From positions 80,969,912 to 81,033,911 of the forward strand of contig NC_092793.1 in NCBI RefSeq assembly GCF_918797505.1: a DNA stretch of 64,000 nt, in the 5' to 3' direction. The translations under genes were made by a program, and so were the position numbers. Every line of letters begins with the position of its first letter. The first letter of the stretch is position 1. Shown here piece after piece: positions 46,761 through 57,264 of this stretch. This DNA is from Bemisia tabaci (taxonomy: Eukaryota > Arthropoda > Insecta > Hemiptera > Aleyrodidae). Below the pieces are notes generated by a model. It was not told where the DNA came from, made no database searches, and saw only the letters and a program-made list of their open reading frames with translations.

Positions 46761-48446
46761 TTTGATGGCTCAACACGGCAACGGAATGCGGTCCTCATGG
46801 GCGCTCGGTCAAGGGCCGTCGTAGATTCACATTTGACCGCGCGGGAAGGGTTATGCTCGCGGTTCCGTTGCACTTACGCGATTTAAACGAGCGGAATATT
46901 CTGCACGTTGGAACCCATCCAACGTTTCCACGTTACATCGAATTTAATCCCGGCATAGCGCGTTTGCTACTTTGTTAATCCCGCATCGATTCATTTTTCC
47001 GTCGCTAAACTGCTGCGAAAACATTCCCGCACCGCCCCTCCCCCACCCGCCTTTTGAGTGTCTTGTGGCTCACTCCCATCAGTCGCCTCTGTGTGCCCTA
47101 TACTCAACAAATCCGTTTAAAAAGTCCATTCTCCAAAAAGTCCATCTGACTCGGTTTCCAGTAGAGGGGTGTCAGTACGTAGCTGCACAAACCCAAATTT
47201 TTTCGGATTAGAAAGTCTGATTTTGAAATTTCGATGGAAAGTACCCCCTAGTGGTCTATAAAGTAAGTCTCGATCGCTATAGTTGATTTTCATGGTTGTT
47301 AGATATTTCAGCAACCCTCCGCATTTAATCCTCTTTGAAATAAACACATGTTTTTGCTCAACCGGCAACCTTAATTTTCGTGTCTATACGAAGTGAAACA
47401 TTTTATTATAATCTGACAACCCCGTGTCCTGCACGTGAAAGATAATAATAATAATAATAACAATTTTTTTTCGAAATTAAGTTTCCTTGAACCGCTACCC
47501 TCAAATTGAGGCGTTGAGCACGGATAGGACATTTTTTGGTTGTGTTGTTTCATAATCTCCTCCGATGCTAATTTATATTTTAAAGAGAAAACTATTGAGC
47601 AAATCTGAAATTTTCAATATTTCGCATTGTGAAATCATGAAGAAAATTCAGTTAAGGTTTTAACAAAATCCATACATTTGCTTCAATTATAGTGGATGAA
47701 ACGTTAACAGAGGTCCTGAGACACCTAGACCAAGAAATGCCCCTGCACCACCCAGCGCTTCAATCACCGCAATGTCGAAATGGTTCGACGTATTTCGTAG
47801 TTACGACAAAATACAGCAAAAGTTAGTATCGTTGATACGGTCCAGGCTCGATTTTGCCCTCAAAAATCACATAACTATGCGTGACTTGAAAATTCGACAG
47901 AAACAGAGGCATAACTCAGCAGTTGCAGATACTTGTAAACAGAGGCTGACAATGAGCGGAATTGAAAAGTAAATCTTTATCAGCTTGCTCTCGGGGGGAC
48001 GCAAAGCAAGGTAATAAAATGCCCAAGGATAATTTATTCAAATGCCCGCCTTTCTTTTCATAAAAAGGAGCGGAGTTTTTGAGGCAAATGAGCCGGGATT
48101 ACAGATGAGACTCTCTTATCCAGAGGGACGATCCCCTCAAGACCGTTGTCACTCGAAGGGATTACGCCGACAATAAAAATTCAGGTTGATTCACTGCGCC
48201 GACTTACTTCTCCGTCTTCCCGGTCTCTTATTTCAGATGTTACTCGAGTAACAGCTTTGTTCTCTCCGTGCTAATTTGGCGTCGAGCAAACAGACCATCT
48301 CAAACAATGAAGTGGACGAGGAGAAACAAAATAAAGCTTCGTGAAAATATTATACCTTCAAGAAGGAGCAGGTTGATAACACGGAATGTCGATTTTCTAG
48401 CCGATCTGGGACTTTAGGTCCAACTTATCTTTGCTTTTTCACTCAG
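46761..48446. other. Anonymous DNA, no gene seen
   Basis: A family C fragment at about 47700-47770 (minus). An AAT microsatellite at 47442-47460. A 66-codon ATG frame at 47772-47972 has no domain and starts at the edge of the family C fragment. Confidence 0.4.
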
Positions 48447-48683
48447 CCACAGCTCTCCCGCGGGTTTCAAAAGATTTGTAGCTCTGTCATAGATGATCCA
48501 CTTGATATTAACCTTTTTCCTGCGGCTTTGAACATGTTTTTTGCCACGGTGCAACGCGCTAAACGCGTCACTTTAAGGCAAGACGATCAGTACTTGCAAC
48601 AGTACAACTCTGCAACCAATCCAGGCGTTAAAATCGATGCCACGCACCGACCCCTATCCGAGACCATACTGTCGTTTGACTTG
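48447..48683 (+). CDS. Candidate internal exon, 79 codons, unknown protein
   Basis: The acceptor is TCTTTGCTTTTTCACTCAG (AG at 48445-48446) and the donor is TTG|GTGAGT (48684). The interval is 237 bp, phase 0 at both ends, open throughout. The product begins PQLSRGFQKICSSV and ends in PLSETILSFDL. It mixes hydrophobic and charged residues like a soluble helical protein, with no simple-sequence or transposon motifs. I do not recognise the family. It is the best coding candidate for a host gene in the window. The frame stays open upstream past the acceptor to at least 48370 and stops at 48720-48722. A partner exon of the same phase is at 39879-39944. Confidence 0.4.
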
Positions 48684-48779
48684 GTGAGTTTTTTGGAGTA
48701 CCGCTCTCTCTTCGTGCGGTAGCGGTAGTATCTTGATTTATTTTGCGAGGAAAGCTCGAACTCTTAATGGATGCCCGTG

Positions 48780-48990
48780 AGACTTGATGCGTTAGAGCGC
48801 CTTCAATTTCATATGATACTGTGCAACACCTCTGTTGCGAAATAGTTGCTTGAAGCGCCGTGGCACTCCGCAGCGCGGCGGGCAACCAGGCGCATAGGCG
48901 CCTTCAAACCTAACAGGGATACTTCACGCATTGCGCAGTGCGGGAAGTATCCCTGTTAGGTTTGTAGGCGCCGCTGAATGACCCACTGAG
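48780..48990 (+). repeat. Family G repeat with hairpin, copy 2
   Basis: The hairpin 48897-48972 pairs GGCGCCTTCAAACCTAACAG with CTGTTAGGTTTGTAGGCGCC. The left flank TTGCGAAATAGTTGCTTGAA matches the inverse of 18965-18985. Opposite orientation to the 18.8-kb copy. Confidence 0.7.
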
Positions 48991-49456
48991 TGTGATTTTC
49001 TGGTCAGAAAAGCTCCACGAGCCCAGTGAATCGCGCGCGGAATCGATTCAGCACCTAGGATCCACTAATTCAACTTAGCCTACTACTTAGGATTCAACAC
49101 TAGTCTCGAGATTTTTCTTCTTATTTATGATGGAGAAAAATCGACAATGACAGTGGTAGCATGGCGTGAATGGGTCTGTTGCATGAAAATATGCAGGCAA
49201 CAGAATACATCTCTTATGGGTAAATTTGCTGGAAAATCACGCTGGGCACACCAAAAAAGTCCGAAATCCTCCCCTTAGCGCGCTATCTGCGCAGTTTTTA
49301 ACCCGCTTTTTCAAGTTTTCCGCGTTTCCGGGTAGTTTTTCTTAGTTTCCGGCAACCAGGTTTGCACAGGCAGAGGAGTGAGAAAGAACTACCCAAATAA
49401 AGAAACGACTGACTAGCTTTTTCCTTTGCATGATTTCTGTTGTATTCAAGTTGGGT
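48991..49456. other. Anonymous DNA, no gene seen
   Basis: No recognisable feature. Confidence 0.45.
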
Positions 49457-49870
49457 CTTTTTCCTCAGCACGGTAGTACGGCAGTCCAGTCAAATCGCTG
49501 TCTCCTATCATTTGCCACTGATGTCTGTCAAAATAAGACATACTTCAATGTAGAATTTTCGATTGTCAACTACGGAGAACATAAATGAGATTCAACTCTT
49601 TGATCCTGAAGACATAGTTTTGACTTTCCTCTAATGTTTTCGTATACGAGAGGTAGAAAGACAATACTTCCGTCAATTATTGACGGGAGTCGTAAAGGCC
49701 CGTGCTATAGCTTCAAATTCCGAATGATATCCTTCGGTTCGGCACCAAACCGGGTGACTGGGACAAAAATCTGTCAGATTAAGTCAGATCGATGGCTAAA
49801 GTGCGAAACCATGTATCTCCGTTTGCGACGTAGCCTAGCAGACTCCCTGTCATACTTTATTTTTTCTCTG
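49457..49870 (-). repeat. Family A end fragment, then family E and Y copies
   Basis: 49457-49476 is a family A right end (TTTTTCCTCAGCACGGTAG). 49485-49770 is family E in minus orientation. 49795-49870 is family Y in plus orientation (ATGTATCTCCGTTTGCGACG). Confidence 0.55.
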
Positions 49871-50631
49871 GCAAATTAGTCAACGTAATAGGTTGAAAAC
49901 TTCCTTGATTTTTCATCCCTATTAGTAGAACATTCCGGTAAAATTTTAAGTCATTAAGTTGCCTTGCCCCCCTTCGAAAAAATAAACCGGGAGTAAAACA
50001 CTTTAAAACGTCGCAATAGAGATACGCGGTTTCGCACGTCGGCTATCAACATGCTCCTCAAAAAAGGTTCACTCGCGGAGCACATCACGATCCACCCTCA
50101 CGCGTAGACTTAGATAATAAGACTTTCAAGTTCGAAGCTCACCCGGAGCTTTGATGTCCCGAACAAACGTCCGAATTGAATTGTCGGGATAAAATTCCAG
50201 CTTGACCTCCAACGGCAAATTACGCACCCGAGTCCGTAACGTATTCAAAATTAGCGATAGCCGGATTCCTGGAGCTCGTTTGTTCTTTTGCTTTGAGGGT
50301 AAACTCATTTATACGGCCTCGGGAGCTTTTCGGCTGGAAGTTTCTTTGGAGGAGAAGGTCTCCGTCGGCGTCGGCGGCCACAAAGAAAAATAATTGCATG
50401 AGATGGTCGAAACGTGGTTTACACGCGTTAAATCTGCCGGGACCCTCGGCTTCCGAGTCCCTTCCGCAAAGAGAGACCCTCACTCCGGCTCCGGCGCTCG
50501 CTGCCTCCGCGAGTTCCGAAGAGGTCCCGGCCTTATTTTCTATTTTTGAGCTCTCCACCGCAATCCTTTTGCGCTCCAGACCTGAGAGCACGCTTGCCGG
50601 ATCCCCGTCTTTTCCGCCTCGTTCCAACGCG
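49871..50631. other. GC-rich stretch with open frames on both strands
   Basis: 50210-50630 is GC-rich. A 135-codon minus frame and a 114-codon plus frame overlap here. Neither has a motif; the minus one is Ala/Ser/Arg-rich as expected from composition. Confidence 0.25.
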
Positions 50632-51392
50632 CGCTGAAAAAAAAAATCTCGGTGTATTTACTAAGAAAAGGGTAAAATTACCAAGAATTCAGGGTTCTAT
50701 TTGATCCCAGTTTTTTCTCGGTACAATTACCATTTATGGAATTGGTAATTGGACGTATTTCTACCAAACAGACCTATGTGGAAGTGAGAAATATGGGGTG
50801 TGCTCGTTAGTTCTCTTTGCGTAAGAGTGAATGATAATAATGAAGCGCCAGTGACGTCAGCGACAATAACGAAGGAGCGCCGGCACGACGGGGAGATCGC
50901 TAGAGTGAGCCCTTAACTCATGAGCCCTGTCCACAACGCTCTCTTGCCGTGCCCGCGGCTCATGACTCCCGCATTCAGTTGGCACATAGGTCTGTTTGAT
51001 AGAATGTGATATCCCGCTTTTCCAATTCTACAAAAGGAATCACCTCCACTTTTGCATTGCTTCTTATGCAGCTTCAACGAGCACACCCCATATTTCTCAC
51101 CTCCACATAGGTCTGTTTGGTAGAAATACGTCCAATTTTACTGGACCTTGGTAAAAACGCCAATATTTTTTATCGACAGTGGTAGAACTACCGAGATGAA
51201 ACGGCGAAGTTACCGGGAATTGATTACCAGTAAAATTGGTATTCTTACCTGAAAAAAAAAACAGTACAAATACCTGTTTTTAGGTAAGCTTACCAGTCTG
51301 TCGTAGTAACACTACCAATAATTTGTAAAAACAGTGAGATGGTAAAGGTACCAACGGACCTTGGTAGAAAGGCCGAGAATTTTTTTTCAGTG
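50632..51392. mobile_element. CACTG-ended MITE N, copy 1, interrupted
   Basis: Starts CGCTGAAAAAAAAAATCTCG (a mutated CACTG) and ends TTTTTTTTCAGTG. The interior is full of GGTAA/TTACC motifs. 2-bp flanks CG on both sides. Without the O insertion at 50751-51133 it is about 374 bp, matching copy 2. CACTG ends, subterminal motifs and 2-3-bp duplications fit the CACTA (EnSpm) superfamily. Confidence 0.7.
50751..51133. mobile_element. Family O element, copy 1
   Basis: A 383-bp element from GGACGTATTTCTACCAAACA to GGTAGAAATACGTCC, with further internal inverted copies of the end sequence. Flanked by AATT (50747-50750, 51134-51137). The same site is uninterrupted in N copy 2, confirming insertion with a 4-bp duplication. 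Confidence 0.85.
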
Positions 51393-51708
51393 CGGGAGCT
51401 CGGATGGTTGGAGGTGTTTTGGCCGCTGCTTGGCGGCGATGCTGGCAGTCTAATGTATATCCAATTACCGGCGGCGAATGGACGCGACGCGACGTCACTT
51501 CGGACAACGCGACACGTTCCGCGCGACTCCAGCCGGTCTGCCCACTCGGAGAGACACGCAGGAGACACCGGGAACCCGTGACAATTCCCAAGGTTTCGCT
51601 GTTGTCTCCTTTAATTTCGCTCATTCTGTACCTACACTGAAAAAAGCATTTTGGTCGTATTAACTGCAAGTACGGGATTGCATACTGCCTAGAGAACCTG
51701 CAGTCCTG
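51393..51708. other. Unique 316-bp spacer between inverted N copies
   Basis: GC-rich left half and an internal CACTGAAAAAAGCATTTTGG at about 51636. Flanked by N copies in opposite orientation, giving a composite-transposon outline. No coding content recognised. Confidence 0.4.
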
Positions 51709-52122
51709 CACTGAAAAAAAATTCTCGGCGTTTTTACCAAGGTCCGTTGGTACCTTTACCATCTCACTGTTTTTACCAATTATTGGCAATGTTACTACGA
51801 CAGACTGGTAAGCTTACCTAAAAACCGGTATTTTTACTGTTTTTTTCAGGTTAGAATACCTTTTTTATTGGTAATCAATTCCCGGTAACTTTGCCATTTT
51901 ATCTCGGTAATTCTACCACAGTCGATAAAAAATATTGGCGTTTTTACCAAGGTCCAGTATTATTACCGAGAAAGCTCAATAATTTTACCGACATTTCTCG
52001 GTAAAATTACCCTTTCCATAAATGGTAATTTTACCAAGAAAAAACTGGGATCAAATAGAACCCTGAATTCTTGGTAATTTTACCCTTTTCTTAGTAAATA
52101 CACCGAGATTTTTTTTTCAGTG
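51709..52122. mobile_element. CACTG-ended MITE N, copy 2
   Basis: A 414-bp element from CACTGAAAAAAAATTCTCGG to CCGAGATTTTTTTTTCAGTG, inverted relative to copy 1. TG flanks on both sides. It carries GGTAATTTTACC-type motifs, as copy 1 does. Confidence 0.75.
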
Positions 52123-52124
52123 TG

Positions 52125-52146
52125 TATAGGGAGAGTATGGACATGG
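52125..52146. mobile_element. Family W end fragment
   Basis: TATAGGGAGAGTATGGACAT matches the inner part of the W terminal repeat. It abuts N copy 2, so the rest was lost or displaced. Confidence 0.6.
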
Positions 52147-52644
52147 ATCGGTGAAGCGCCCGTTGCAAACTTCAGCTGGAGCAAAAAGAAGAGTTGTCTC
52201 GGAGAGAAGATGGCTCCAAAGTCACGATGAGCGCATCGGGAAAGTCTGAAATACACAACTTCACAACTAACTGCACACTCACTGCCGAACTTCTTAATCG
52301 GCGTAAGAAATATGCGTTTTTTCAAGCTCCCCGTTTCGAATCGATACTACGGCACAGGTGAACAAGAGGAGTCGTTCCACCCGACCCTTGCGCACTAGGA
52401 TGCTACGCAGTATTCAAGATGGCCGACGTCAACTCACCGAAACACACGTGACGAGACGGGGTTTTATTGACCGGCGTGGCGTGTTTAAATTTTCCTCGCT
52501 TTGACGAAGACCATGGCGCTTCCTCACGATTTGCGCGCGGAAACGTCAGCCATAGTTGAATAATTGTGTAGTACCCTAGTGCGCAAGGGTTAGATGGATA
52601 ACGACTCCGCTCACGCAATGTTCACTTGTGCCGTAGCATCAATT
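52147..52644. other. Anonymous DNA, no gene seen
   Basis: No recognisable feature, apart from repeats of TAGTGCGCAAGGGT: the inverted pair ACCCTTGCGCACTA at 52383 and TAGTGCGCAAGGGT at 52577 brackets about 200 bp. Confidence 0.4.
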
Positions 52645-53024
52645 GGACGTAAGTCTACCAAACAGATCTATGTGCAGGTGAGAAATATGGGGTGTGCTCG
52701 TCGAAGCTGCATAAGAAGCAATGTAAAAGTGAGCTTGATTCCTTTTGAAGAATTGGAAAAGCGGGATTTTACATTCTATCAAACAGACCTATGTGCCAAC
52801 TGAATGCGAGATTCATGAGCCGCGGGCATGGCAAGATAGCATTGTGGGCAGGGCTCACGAGTCAAAGCGCTCCGATGACGATCGCCCCCGCGCGCGTGCG
52901 CACTATCATTGCCGCTGACGTCACTGGTGCTTTATTATTCCCATTCACTCTTACGGCCAGAGAACGAACGAGCCTACCCCATATTTCTCACCCCCACAAA
53001 GGTCTGTTTGGTAGAAATATGTCC
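52645..53024. mobile_element. Family O element, copy 2
   Basis: A 380-bp copy from GGACGTAAGTCTACCAAACA to GGTAGAAATATGTCC, in the opposite orientation to copy 1. Flanked by AATT (52641-52644, 53025-53028). The nested inner repeat is GTGAGAAATATGGGGTGTGC. Confidence 0.85.
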
Positions 53025-53235
53025 AATTCGAAGCGGGGAGCTTGAGAAAACGCTTACATCTTACAGTGACTGTGAAGTTAGGAGTGTATTTCAGTTTTCT
53101 CGACGCTCTCATCTTGATGTAAAAGTTATTTTCTATTCGTGGTAACTCTTCTTTTTGCTCTAGCTGAATTTTGCAACAGGCCCTTCACTGACCCATGTCC
53201 ATTCTCTCCCCACAGAGTTATTTTAGCGTGCGATA

Positions 53236-53400
53236 GACCAGTGCTCCCATTTCCTGGAACTATTTCCGAATTCCCGAGCTTTTGAGATTTTCCTGAATTT
53301 TTCCCGGAACCTTTGAAATTCGCGAAACGTTCCGGATCTTTTACACTTTTCGGAACTTTTGAAAAAATCTTCAAGGGATCCCGGAACTTTTGATGGCCAC
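53236..53400. repeat. Array of GGAACTTTTGA motifs
   Basis: CCGGAACTTTTGA and its variants occur about six times, starting after CAGTGCTCCCATTTCC. Similar in style to the motif arrays at 14, 21, 33 and 55 kb; the right end is not resolved. Confidence 0.5.
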
Positions 53401-53411
53401 GGAATGGTAGA

Positions 53412-53925
53412 AATGGAGATGTTGCATGTGTGAGGAATTTGCGATTTGACTGTTGATTCTTATGTAAAAGTTCGCGAGAAACACGATGGTGCCACTGGTT
53501 TTCTCTGAAATCAACTCCCAAGCTCAAAAAACGCTCTCAAAGTGAGGCCAAAATAGAGGGGATATCCCACGCTATCCTGAGAGTCCACCTCTACATCAAA
53601 ACAAGCTCTCCATGCAAAGATAGTGAGCAAATATATGTACATTGGCAGGGTTGCCACTTTATTTGGGGACTCCAAGACTGAAAACACGGCATCACTGCTA
53701 ATGTATTTGCTCCCTATCTTTGCATGGAGAGTTTGTTTTGATGTAGAGGTGGACTCTCAGGGTAGGGTGGGATATCCCCTCCATTTTGGCCTCACTTTGA
53801 GAGCGTTTTTTGAGCTTGGGAGATGATTTCAGAGAAAACCAGTGGCACCATCGTGTTTCTCGCGAACTTTTACATAAGAATCAATGGTCAAATCGCAAAT
53901 CCCTCACACATGCAACATCTCCATT
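53412..53925. mobile_element. Foldback element K, copy 2
   Basis: 514 bp with inverted arms of nearly 200 bp, and the spacer in the reverse orientation to copy 1 at 33157-33656. The arms include AAAGTTCGCGAGAAACACGA and its inverse. Confidence 0.85.
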
Positions 53926-54335
53926 GGAACAAAAAAGTTGCGAATGCCGGAATTTTGACGGATATGGAATGGGAGCATTGCGACAGACCCACTCTGAGCG
54001 GAATATTGTCATTGAAAAGTGCGTGTCACGACACGGGCGCGACCGCGTGGCGGATGCAAGACGCGGTGGCGATGGTGGTGGTGGTGCGCGTGGATGTGTT
54101 ACTCAGCTCAGACGGCGAGAAATGAGGAATCCTCGCGGTTCTGCCAACGCCAAGTCCGTCGGGAGCTGGCATTGACCCAGACTTGGCGTCAGTTTCTGCC
54201 AGGGCGTCGGAGCCACTCGGTGCCAGAGCAGCCGCAGCCGGGTTCCCAACCGGGTTCCGGAAGAAAAACGCCCGCAACTCGAATGCCTCATTAATTATTA
54301 CCTGTTCGCCGAGAAAAATCCCCCTACTAACCCTC
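53926..54335. other. GC-rich patch, no gene claimed
   Basis: Frames are open on both strands at 54019-54294, with a GGTGGTGGT stretch. Nothing is recognised. Confidence 0.3.
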
Positions 54336-55108
54336 TATGATGCCATCATAAGGAAAAACGCCGTATGAACTTTCGGGCCGTGCCAAATTTCCTTTAATAA
54401 AACACAAATTCTGGGGTAAAATTATGAATATTTTCCCTTTAATTTTTCAGATACTTTTGTTCGCAATTTCACATACATTTCCTGAAAATTCCAAGGGAAA
54501 ACATACATAGCTTTCTTCACAAACAAACATTTTATCGAAGGAAATTTGGCAATTCTCGAATGTTCGTACGGCGTTTTCCCACTATGATGCTATGCTAAGG
54601 GAAAATGCCGTATGAACTTTTAGGCGTTGCCAAATTTCCTTTGATAAAACACAAATTCTGGGGTAAAATTATGAATATTTTCCCTCCAATTTTTCAGATA
54701 CTTTTGTTTTCTCAATTTCACATACATTTCCTGAAAATTCCAAGGGAAAACATACATAGCTTTCTTCACAAATAAACATTTTATCGAAGGAAATTTGGCA
54801 ATTCTCGAATGTTCGTACGGCGTTTTCCCACTATGATGCTATGCTAAGGGAAAATGCCGTATGAACTTTTAGGCGTTGCCAAATTTCCTTTGATAAAACA
54901 CAAATTTCGGGGTAAAATAATGAATATTTTCCCTCCAATTTGTCAGATACTTTTGTTCGCAATTTCACATGAATTTCCTGAAAATTCCGAGGGAAAACTT
55001 CAAAAAATAAACAGCTCAGCTATAGCTTTCTTCAAAAAATAAACATTTTATCGAAGGAAATTTTGCAACTCTCGAATGTTCGTACGGTGTTTTTCCTCAG
55101 CACGGCAG
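54336..55108. mobile_element. Three head-to-tail family A MITE units
   Basis: Units start at 54336, 54583 and 54832 (247 and 249 bp apart), and the last ends at 55108 with CCTCAGCACGGCAG. Each has GCCGTATGAACTTT near its left end and GAATGTTCGTACGG near its right end. At the two junctions a single shared block, TATGATGCTATGCTAAGG, replaces a full right end plus left end. The first two units are almost identical, so the array is young relative to other copies. Confidence 0.85.
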
Positions 55109-55249
55109 TATGACATGATGTTACTCATTTGTAACAACGCAATTTTGGGTTTTTTTTAAAGAATCGAATATTTTCTCTGCGGCATGATTTTGCAAAATCA
55201 GTGTTTTCTTTTTAGAAGAATGATCTTTGCAAGACTGCTGAAGGCCTGA

Positions 55250-55580
55250 AAACCCGGAAAATCAGGGAAAGTCGGGCAATTTACGCAATCGGGAAAAGTC
55301 AGGGAATTTCTGACACATCTGCTATTCATTGAAACGTATATGTATCTCTGATCTCCCAACTGTTTACCCTTTGTAGTCTTTTTAAGGCTTTTCATTTTAA
55401 ACTAGCAACTGTATGCCTTTTTCCATATTTACTTTTTAAAGCAAGTGAGAAAGAAAAGTAACGGAAATTTTGTTCAAGTTTAGCGAAAGTCAGCGTATTA
55501 AAAAAAAGAAAGAAAAAAAATTGGAGGTCAGGAAATCAAGTCAAGGAATTTGAAGATGATAAAATTATGGCAACCCTGTG
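55250..55580. repeat. GTCAGGGAATTT motif clusters, decayed hAT-like element
   Basis: GGGAAAGTCGGGCAATT-type motifs at left and GTCAGGAAATCAAGTCAAGG at right, ending in ATGGCAACCCTG. The right end resembles that of 21163-21464; the left end is missing. Confidence 0.5.
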
Positions 55581-56116
55581 ATACCCAATGAACTCCATGC
55601 TTTTACGAAAGGTGTATAAAGAAGAAAAAGAAGAAGTGTTCCCCAAGAATCCAAGATCCAAAATTAAACTATGCCATTTACGGTGAAATATACCGCTAAA
55701 AAAATTTTTCGTTCAATCAACCAGAAACCTCTATAAAGTGTTGGGACCACTTCACGGAGAATAGGAATACTGTCTAAAATGTCTAAAACGAGATTTCCTG
55801 TCGTTTCAACGATGATATTTTTATCAATTCCTGTTTATCAAATAGGAAATTCCTCTATGTCTTACTCGTACGCACAAATTATCTAAGTTGACATCCAATG
55901 GAAATGGTATAGCTTGTCATTCTCTACGAGACGCTTTTTATCGATAAAAATCCAATTAGGCATCGGCTGTATTGAGATTTTCTACATAGGAGGCTTCTAA
56001 GGTCTCCCAAACGTATTACTTGTTTCATTTAAAAATTATGTGACAGGTGACAATTTTAAGCAAAATAATCGCAAGTGACTTACACGCAGAAAAATGAGAA
56101 AAAACGTCAAATAACT
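55581..56116. other. Anonymous DNA, no gene seen
   Basis: No recognisable feature. Confidence 0.45.
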
Positions 56117-57264
56117 CACTGAAAAAAGTGCCTTGTCCGAGAAACAAGGATTCTAGTCCCCCAGACAAGACCGTCTTGTTATATTTGATCCACAAGGCAT
56201 TCTTGTTCGTGGGACCCATACAGTCTTGTTCAGGGAACAAGACTTCCTTGTTGCATAAGTCAAAAGTCTAGTCACGGTAACAAAATTGTCTAGTTCTGGG
56301 AATAAGACTTGTCTTGTCACAGTATTCGGAAGAAATTAAAATTGCAAAAAAAATGTCACAAATTTAAATGAATTGCAATTCTTATATGAAAAATTAATTG
56401 ATCTCTACTTCCTCCACTCCTCTTACACCAGATTTGTCCCATCCGATCTGTCAAATTTTACCGACCTGATCGGGATTTGAACGCGGGACCACCTGGTTAC
56501 GGACCGAGTGTCTTACTGACCGAGCTATCCGGGCTAGTTGTTTAGTGGAGCCGAATTATAAGTATAAGTACAGCCCACAGAATTACTTTTTCATTTTGTT
56601 GCTATCTCAAGTCTGTGGAATGTGTAGAGCATCAGATTGTTTGGTTTTTTTCTTTTTTACTATTTACCGTTTACGAAAAGGAATTTACACTCTACATCAG
56701 ATAAAAATGGACAATTTAGGCCGAAAAAATGTGTTTCTTCAAGCAACGATGTTTCCTTTGTTCCCTGTTAATGATTCTAATTTTTATTTTTATTTTATAT
56801 CATGATAATAATTAATAATATATAAATAAATCAAACGTTAAAAAAATAATTATATAATTAGCTACATTTGATTTTAAAACCTTACGCCTGAGCGATTTAT
56901 TTTAAAAAAGAATTATAAACTTATTGTATTTACCTTGTCATTAAACATCCAGAAAAATTTTCGGGGAACAATTATTATGCGTGCGGTTCTTAAAATACTC
57001 TTTCAAAATATATAAAATAATACGCTCTCTTTGAATTTGACCGTTACTCGCGGTGAGTAGAGAATCTTGTCACAGTGACAAGACTATCGAGTCCGGTGGC
57101 TCAGAAACCTAGCATATAAAACAAGACTGGTCTTGTTGCATTAACAAACGGGTGTTGTTTCCCAAACAAACTGAGTTGTTTGGCAGACTAAAAGTCTTGT
57201 TCCTGAGACAAGGCAGGTTTAACAAGTTTATCTTGTCTCTACGGCTCTATTATTTTTTTCAGTG
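56117..57264. mobile_element. CACTG-ended non-autonomous element, 1.15 kb
   Basis: It runs from CACTGAAAAAAGTGCC to ATTTTTTTCAGTG, flanked by CT on both sides. Both subterminal regions (about 56130-56310 and 57065-57240) carry many copies of a CTTGT/ACAAG motif in both orientations. Subterminal motif arrays and CACTG ends with 2-bp duplications match CACTA elements. The interior is AT-rich with a tRNA-like piece and no transposase. Confidence 0.7.
56464..56535 (-). pseudogene. tRNA-like sequence (pseudogene or SINE head)
   Basis: On the minus strand, GCCCGGATAGCTCGGTCAGT resembles a tRNA 5' end with box A, followed by an anticodon-arm-like segment and CGTTCAAATCC as box B. The T stem does not pair and the 3' acceptor strand is not complementary. 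It is therefore not a functional tRNA. Confidence 0.55.

Noticed and set aside
50220..50637. Long overlapping frames on both strands (135 and 114 codons)
   Set aside because: The stretch is GC-rich, so stops are rare in all frames; no motif, no start context and composition-driven residues.
51280..51789. 169-codon minus-strand frame, the longest in the window
   Set aside because: It spans parts of two inverted N elements and the spacer between them, so it is a chance frame over repeats.
54336..55108. CRISPR-like regular repetition
   Set aside because: The period is about 248 bp and each unit is a MITE; no short identical repeats with unique spacers.
56464..56535. Functional tRNA gene
   Set aside because: T stem and acceptor stem do not pair and position 33 is not T; only the two promoter boxes survive.
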